Shown: piece after piece, positions 6,260-10,533 of the stretch
How positions within the stretch are numbered: the stretch's first letter is position 1
Layout: every line of letters starts with the position of its first letter
NCBI GenBank assembly: GCA_003524565.1
Contig: DQGU01000234.1
Location: 1 to 10,533 of the forward strand
From: Rhodospirillaceae bacterium
GTDB lineage: Bacteria > Pseudomonadota > Alphaproteobacteria > Micavibrionales > UBA2020
Direction: 5' to 3'
DNA length: 10,533 nt
Made by a program: the position numbers and the translations under genes
Notes under the pieces: generated by a model
What the model saw: the letters and a program-made list of their open reading frames with translations, nothing else
Databases searched by the model: none
What the model was told of the DNA's origin: nothing

Positions 6260-7322
6260 GACCAAAGCGGGGTATGGGGGCATGGCCGGCGCGTCTCGGG
6301 ATAATTCTATTTTCACCAAGGGTAAAGAGCAGGACGCTCTCGACAAATTGTCGTTGTCCATGATTCCCTTGTCCAGTTCGGCGCTGCGCAATGCGCGCCT
6401 CATCAAAAATGCACGCATGGAAACCACGGTCGAGCTGATGCACGACCCTGTGGCGGGTAGTTTGCAAATGCGGCCCGATGATATTTCCGATAACCTCACG
6501 AACAGCACACGCGACCGTGCGATTATCCGTGCGCTGGCGGCGCTGAACAGTTACGACGTTTATTCCCTGCGTGGCAGTCTGAAGCGCATTGGCGTCGAGG
6601 TTGAGGACGAGAAAAAACTCGACCTTACCGACGACATGAAGCTGACGTTGCATCAGTACATGATGGCTTTCACGCGCCCGCTGGTTGACCGTATTTTCGG
6701 GTATGAACAGGCGCATGGGCATGAAGACATCAATCTGTTGCTCAATGACCCTGACATCGCCCGCGTGCGCGATAACCTGCGCATTATGTCCGAAAAGACA
6801 GGCATTCCGCTTGAGGAAATCCCGCGTTTTCTGGCGTCATACAGCGATGTTTTCCTCTCTGTCGCCTATTACCGCCACAGTTTTGAAAGCCTCGGCGATG
6901 AAATCGAGCGCTTCATGGTATGGATAGGGGAGCTGCAACAAAGCCGCGATGTGAAATCGTCGCCGCGCATGGTCAATGCCTGCCGCAATACCGAAGACAT
7001 CGTGTACAAGCTCACCAATTCGGTGCGCGAGCGCATGAGCCGATTTAACAAAGCTTTCCACATGTTCTGGAGCGATATTAACAGAGACTCCTTCGAGCAG
7101 CTGCGCAAGCAGGTGGAAGAAAACCACGACGGTATGGGCGCGGTTCTTTGCGGCTTGCTGGTTAAAATCCGCAACTGGTCTTACGAATTTCCGGACAATA
7201 CGGTGGGCAGTCCCGCCAAGCGCGTGACCTTTGTCATGACGGAAATCGAGCCCGGCCTCGACAAGCTCAAGATGTTCGAAAACGAAGCCCGCAAGGCCAT
7301 CGGCCTGCCGCCGATTACCTGA
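6258..7322 (+). CDS. Unrecognised soluble helical protein
   Basis: I do not recognise this 354-residue protein. It looks like a real gene: it has a long frame with the same codon character as its neighbours, and no better frame opposes it. It has no signal peptide or transmembrane segment and appears mostly alpha-helical and charged. Visible blocks are SSSALRNARLIKNARMETTVELM (about 38-60), a TRDRAIIRALAALNSYDVYSLR segment, a helical DRIFGYEQAHGHEDINLLL region, MSEKTGIPLEEIPRFLASYSDVFLSVAYYRH, and a C-terminal MTEIEPGLDKLKMFENEARKAIG coiled stretch. No catalytic or metal-binding motif stands out. The ATG at 6258 lies in a hairpin, with GGAG 13 bases upstream. An in-frame ATG at 6282 (MAGASRDN) preceded by G-rich sequence is an alternative start. 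It follows ygfZ by 45 bases and may be a separate unit. A role in scaffolding or signalling would be speculation. Confidence 0.8.
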   Translation: MTKAGYGGMAGASRDNSIFTKGKEQDALDKLSLSMIPLSSSALRNARLIKNARMETTVELMHDPVAGSLQMRPDDISDNLTNSTRDRAIIRALAALNSYDVYSLRGSLKRIGVEVEDEKKLDLTDDMKLTLHQYMMAFTRPLVDRIFGYEQAHGHEDINLLLNDPDIARVRDNLRIMSEKTGIPLEEIPRFLASYSDVFLSVAYYRHSFESLGDEIERFMVWIGELQQSRDVKSSPRMVNACRNTEDIVYKLTNSVRERMSRFNKAFHMFWSDINRDSFEQLRKQVEENHDGMGAVLCGLLVKIRNWSYEFPDNTVGSPAKRVTFVMTEIEPGLDKLKMFENEARKAIGLPPIT

Positions 7323-7365
7323 TATTTCCCGCTAAACCGCTGAAATTGTGCGCCGCAGCATATTT

Positions 7366-7393
7366 TTGTGGATAAAAAGCCGCTGTCCATATT
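7366..7393 (+). promoter_or_regulatory. Weak candidate promoter for the DUF599 gene
   Basis: TTGTGG (7366-7371) is followed 16 bases later by CATATT (7388-7393), or 18 bases later by TATTAA (7390-7395). It lies in the 114-base gap between the two plus-strand genes. The -10 candidate sits inside the loop of the inverted repeat at 7381-7409. Confidence 0.3.
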
Positions 7394-7409
7394 AAAAACA
7401 TAGACAGCG
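7381..7409. repeat. Perfect 7-bp inverted repeat, possible operator
   Basis: CGCTGTC (7381-7387) and GACAGCG (7403-7409) are perfect inverted arms around a 15-base AT-rich centre. No T-run follows immediately (the next bases are tcaacctttt), so a rho-independent terminator for the preceding gene is unlikely. The arms flank a possible -10 box, as an operator for a dimeric repressor might. Confidence 0.35.
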
Positions 7410-7436
7410 TCAACCTTTTGGCAGCGGTTTTCGGGC

Positions 7437-8213
7437 ATGATTTTCACGGATTTTCTTAACTGGGTGGCTTTTTTTTGGTTTCTGACCTGCTGGGTCGGCT
7501 ATACCTTCTACGCCAAACGCGCCGCCGAAAACAAAGCCTGCCTCGCCGCGCTGATTTACAGCTATCGCATCGACTGGATGAAAAGTCTGCTGCGGCATGA
7601 AAACCGCATTTCGGACCTCGCGCTTTTGGGCAATCTGATGCAAATGGTCAACTTCATGGCGACCACGAACATCTTCGTTCTGGCCGGCGCGGTGACGGTT
7701 CTTTATTCGTCTGACAGTGTCTTGAAACTGCTCGAAGGTCACTCGTTTATCGCAGGCGCTACGCTGGAGCAAATCCAGTTCAAACTGCTGATGCTGGTCG
7801 TGATTTTCATTTACGCCTTTTTCCGCTTTACCTGGGCGCTGCGCCAGCACACGTTTTGCTCCATCATGATTGGTGCCGCGCCGCAAGTGCCCGCAGGGCG
7901 CGAGCTGACCGTGGACGAAGAACAATTCGCACAGCAAGTTGCCAAAGTATCCGACCGCGCCGCGCATGAATTCAATTATGGCCTGCGCTCTTACTACTTC
8001 GCGCTATCGCTCTTGGCTTGGTTCATCTCGCCCGTGCTGTTCATGGCAGCCTGCACATTGGTTGTGGTTGTTCTTTACCTGCGCGAATTCCGCTCCCGCA
8101 CGCTCAGCATGCTGGTGCGCAGCCGCCAGAGCTTTATCAAGGTCGTGCGCACCAATCAGGAAAACGACCTGAAAGCACAGGCGGCGAACCGCAACCTGCC
8201 GCCCGCCGCCTGA
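7437..8213 (+). CDS. DUF599 family inner-membrane protein
   Basis: The 258-residue protein matches the DUF599 family of unknown function by its pattern of conserved blocks. These are WVGYTFYA (19-26), a YRIDWMKSLLRHENRISDLALLGN-like block (43-66), NFMATTNIFVLAGA (72-85), IYAFFRFTWALRQHTFCSIMIGAAP (125-149), FNYGLRSYYFAL (179-190) and YLREFRSRTL (214-223). Hydrophobic segments lie near 7-26, 74-92, 116-134 and 186-214, the last long enough for a hairpin of two short helices. A soluble stretch (150-178) separates the last two. The C-terminus is basic and probably cytoplasmic. The ATG at 7437 lacks a clear Shine-Dalgarno, but there is no plausible in-frame start nearby. It converges on ppdK, with 24 bases between the stops. 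The biochemical role is unknown, and neighbours do not reveal it. Confidence 0.88.
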   Translation: MIFTDFLNWVAFFWFLTCWVGYTFYAKRAAENKACLAALIYSYRIDWMKSLLRHENRISDLALLGNLMQMVNFMATTNIFVLAGAVTVLYSSDSVLKLLEGHSFIAGATLEQIQFKLLMLVVIFIYAFFRFTWALRQHTFCSIMIGAAPQVPAGRELTVDEEQFAQQVAKVSDRAAHEFNYGLRSYYFALSLLAWFISPVLFMAACTLVVVVLYLREFRSRTLSMLVRSRQSFIKVVRTNQENDLKAQAANRNLPPAA

Positions 8214-8237
8214 TTATAGATTTTCCAGTTTTCGCTT

Positions 8238-10533
8238 TTACTTCTTGATGGCCGCTTGCGCTGCCGCCAGACGCGCAATCGGCACGCGGTAGGGGGAGCA
8301 GGAAACGTAATCCAGTCCGACTGTTTCAAAAAACGCAATCGATGCCGGGTCACCGCCATGTTCGCCGCAAATGCCGAGCTTGATGCCCGCACGCGTTTTG
8401 CGCCCACGCTCCGCCGCTGTTTTTACAAGCTCGCCCACGCCTTCGGTATCGATGGAGGCGAAGGGGTCCGCAGGCAAAAGCCCCGACTGCTGATAAACTG
8501 GCAGGAAGGAGCCTGCATCGTCGCGGCTGATGCCAAACGTCGTTTGCGTCAGGTCGTTGGTGCCGAAGCTGAAAAACTCGGCCGTTTCGGCAATCGTACC
8601 AGCCGCAAGTGCGGCGCGCGGCAGTTCAATCATCGTGCCGACCAGATATTCTTCGCGTTTGATGCTGCACGCTGCTGCCACGCGTGCCACCATCATGGAC
8701 AGCAAATCCATTTCTGCCTTTGTTGCAATCAACGGTACCATGATTTCGGGCATAACCGTTTTTCCGGTCTCCGTCTTGACGGCGGCGGCCGCTTCGAAAA
8801 TCGCCTTTACCTGCATTTCATAGATTTCAGGATAGACGATGCCAAGGCGTGAACCGCGCAGGCCGAGCATGGGGTTGGTTTCATGCAGGCGGTGGATGCG
8901 CTGTTCTACACGCTCCGCGCTGATGTTCAGGGATGACGCCAGTTCGGCAATTTCATCGGCCTGCTGGGGCAGGAATTCATGCAGCGGCGGGTCGAGCAGG
9001 CGGATGGTCACCGGCAAACCCAGCATGATTTTGAATAGGTCGATAAAATCCTTGCGCTGATGCGGCTCGATTTTCGCCAGCGCGTCTTTACGCTCCTGCG
9101 ACGTTTCGGCCAAAATCATCTGGCGGACGTGCAAAATGCGCGCGGGGTCGAAAAACATGTGTTCGGTGCGGCAAAGACCGATACCTTCGGCGCCGAATTT
9201 GCGCGCGGTTTCCGCATCCAGCGGCGTTTCGGCATTGGCGCGGATACCAAGGCGGCGAAGGCCGTCCGCCCATGCCATCAGCGTTTCGAAATGCCCGGTA
9301 AGTGCAGGCTGACGCATCGCAATCGCGCCTTCCATCACTTCACCTGTCGCACCGTCCAGCGTCAGCATGTCGCCTTCGCGGAAGGTTTTATCGCCAATGG
9401 TCATTGTGCGCGCTTTATGGTCGATACGCACATCGCCCGCACCGGCGACGCAGGGCTTGCCCATGCCGCGCGCGACAACCGCCGCGTGGCTGGTCATGCC
9501 GCCGCGCGATGTCAGGATGCCTTCGGCCGCATGCATGCCGTGAATGTCTTCGGGGCTGGTTTCGGTGCGGCAGAGGATGATTTTATGCCCTGCCTTGGCG
9601 CGCGTTTCAGCTTCGTCCGCATCGAATACCACTTCGCCCACCGCCGCGCCGGGGGAGGCGGGCAGGCCGCGCGTCAAGACCGTCTTGGCCGCTTTGGGGT
9701 CGATGGTCGGGTGCAACAGCTGGTCGAGCGAATGGGGCGCGATGCGTTGCACGGCCTGCTCTTTGGTAATCAAACCTTCTTCGACCATCTCAACGGCAAT
9801 GCGCAGCGCCGCCGCCGCGGTGCGTTTGCCGCCGCGGGTTTGCAGCATATAAAGCTTGCGGTTTTGAATGGTGAATTCAATGTCCTGCATGTCTTTGTAG
9901 TGTTTTTCCAGCTGCAGGCGGATGGCATTCAGCTCGGCAAAGACTTCGGGCATGACGGTTTTCAGCTCGCTCATCGGCTGGGGCGTGCGGATGCCCGCGA
10001 CAACGTCTTCGCCCTGCGCGTTCACCAGATATTCGCCATAGAAAGTATTTTCGCCCGTGGACGGGTCGCGCGTGAAGGCGACACCCGTGCCGCAATCATC
10101 GCCCATGTTGCCGAAAACGACAGCCTGCACGTTGACGGCTGTGCCCCATGCTTCGGGGATACTGTTGATTTTGCGGTAGGTGACAGCGCGCGGCGTCATC
10201 CATGATTTGAACACGGCGCCAATCGCGCCCCACAGCTGTTCGCGCGGGTCTTGCGGGAAAGGCTTGCCGATGGAATCCTGCACAATCGCTTTGTATTCCG
10301 CAACGATTTCCATCCAGCCATCGGCATCGATGTCGGTATCCAGCTTCAATTTATTACGGCGCTTGAACGTGTCCAGAACATCTTCGAAATGGTGATGGTC
10401 AACGCCCAGAACAACGTCGCTATACATCTGTATCAGGCGGCGATAGCAATCCCACGCAAAGCGGGGGTTGTTGCTGGCCTTGGCCAAGGCGAGGGTCGTC
10501 TGGTCGTTAAGGCCGAGGTTGAGGATGGTGTCC
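8238..10533 (-). CDS. ppdK: Pyruvate phosphate dikinase, N-terminus beyond the window
   Basis: This cytosolic enzyme interconverts pyruvate + ATP + Pi and phosphoenolpyruvate + AMP + PPi, typically for gluconeogenesis in heterotrophic alphaproteobacteria. About 764 codons are present, from DTILNLGLND at the window edge to the TAA at 8240-8238. Full-length enzymes have about 880 residues, so roughly 100-120 N-terminal residues are missing. Marks in order are the ATP-grasp region (GTGVAFTRDPSTGENTFYGE; LYMLQTRGGKRT), and the swivelling phosphohistidine domain with GGMTSHAAVVARG (His codon at 9488-9486; the adjacent Thr is the target of the PPDK regulatory kinase/phosphatase where present). The PEP/pyruvate TIM barrel follows, with GLCRTEHMFF, SFGTNDLTQTTFG and GICGEHGGDP (Cys codon at 8369-8367). 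An internal TTG at 10487 is not the start, because conserved sequence continues upstream. It is convergent with the DUF599 gene, and no obvious terminator hairpin separates them. Confidence 0.97.
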   Translation of the reverse strand, partial: DTILNLGLNDQTTLALAKASNNPRFAWDCYRRLIQMYSDVVLGVDHHHFEDVLDTFKRRNKLKLDTDIDADGWMEIVAEYKAIVQDSIGKPFPQDPREQLWGAIGAVFKSWMTPRAVTYRKINSIPEAWGTAVNVQAVVFGNMGDDCGTGVAFTRDPSTGENTFYGEYLVNAQGEDVVAGIRTPQPMSELKTVMPEVFAELNAIRLQLEKHYKDMQDIEFTIQNRKLYMLQTRGGKRTAAAALRIAVEMVEEGLITKEQAVQRIAPHSLDQLLHPTIDPKAAKTVLTRGLPASPGAAVGEVVFDADEAETRAKAGHKIILCRTETSPEDIHGMHAAEGILTSRGGMTSHAAVVARGMGKPCVAGAGDVRIDHKARTMTIGDKTFREGDMLTLDGATGEVMEGAIAMRQPALTGHFETLMAWADGLRRLGIRANAETPLDAETARKFGAEGIGLCRTEHMFFDPARILHVRQMILAETSQERKDALAKIEPHQRKDFIDLFKIMLGLPVTIRLLDPPLHEFLPQQADEIAELASSLNISAERVEQRIHRLHETNPMLGLRGSRLGIVYPEIYEMQVKAIFEAAAAVKTETGKTVMPEIMVPLIATKAEMDLLSMMVARVAAACSIKREEYLVGTMIELPRAALAAGTIAETAEFFSFGTNDLTQTTFGISRDDAGSFLPVYQQSGLLPADPFASIDTEGVGELVKTAAERGRKTRAGIKLGICGEHGGDPASIAFFETVGLDYVSCSPYRVPIARLAAAQAAIKK

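Noticed and set aside
8214..8237. Bidirectional terminator between the converging DUF599 and ppdK genes
   Set aside because: The 24-base gap is AT-rich but I could not draw a convincing stem-loop.
9060..10205. Long plus-strand open frame (381 codons) opposite ppdK
   Set aside because: ppdK on the other strand has unambiguous catalytic motifs. This frame is the usual antisense shadow of a GC-rich gene, rich in Arg, His, Phe and Ala without any domain.
10485..10487. TTG as the start codon of ppdK
   Set aside because: Conserved PPDK sequence (DTILNLGLND) continues in frame to the window edge, so the real start lies outside.
1..10533. Mobile element, CRISPR array, defence island, tRNA or rRNA
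   Set aside because: No transposase or integrase motif, repeat-spacer pattern, tRNA-like fold or compositional break was seen. Nearly all bases are explained by ordinary chromosomal genes.

Overview
The window reads as a bacterial chromosome segment from an alphaproteobacterium. The call rests on a membrane-bound ferritin-VIT protein of the MbfA type, a DUF599 inner-membrane protein and a ppdK of the kind common in that class. Base composition looks even throughout (moderately GC-rich, judged by eye). I see no mobile element, RNA gene, CRISPR array or prophage, and no sign of recent transfer. The first 13 bases are not genomic: they match the 3' end of the common Illumina adapter, so this is the end of a contig with untrimmed adapter.

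Layout. (1) Bases 14-548, minus strand: 5' part of an unrecognised protein gene cut by the contig end. (2) Bases 549-719: divergent intergenic region with a plausible sigma70-type promoter in each direction. (3) Bases 720-6212, plus strand: a compact five-gene run with gaps or overlaps of +6, -11, -11 and -26 nt. In order it encodes an MbfA-like ferritin/VIT iron exporter, tryptophan 2,3-dioxygenase, a kynureninase-like PLP enzyme, a class I photolyase and a YgfZ/IBA57-type Fe-S maintenance protein. (4) Bases 6258-7322, plus strand: a soluble, helical protein I do not recognise, with a hairpin over its start codon. (5) Bases 7323-7436: a short intergenic region with a perfect 7-bp inverted repeat around a possible -10 box. 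(6) Bases 7437-8213, plus strand: a DUF599 membrane protein. (7) Bases 8238-10533, minus strand: pyruvate phosphate dikinase, convergent with the DUF599 gene and truncated at its N-terminus by the window edge.

How the genes fit together. The five-gene run joins iron handling (MbfA), a heme enzyme (TDO), the next tryptophan-degradation enzyme (KynU-like), light-driven DNA repair (photolyase) and Fe-S cluster maintenance (YgfZ). The tight packing suggests one transcript. Kynurenine formamidase, which normally acts between TDO and kynureninase, is absent from this window. A shared role in iron and photo-oxidative stress is an inference from gene order, not something the sequence proves. I found no clearly undescribed multi-gene system. 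The best leads are this operon, a Glu-to-Gln change at the predicted DNA-lesion-binding position of the photolyase, the two unrecognised proteins, and the start-codon hairpin.
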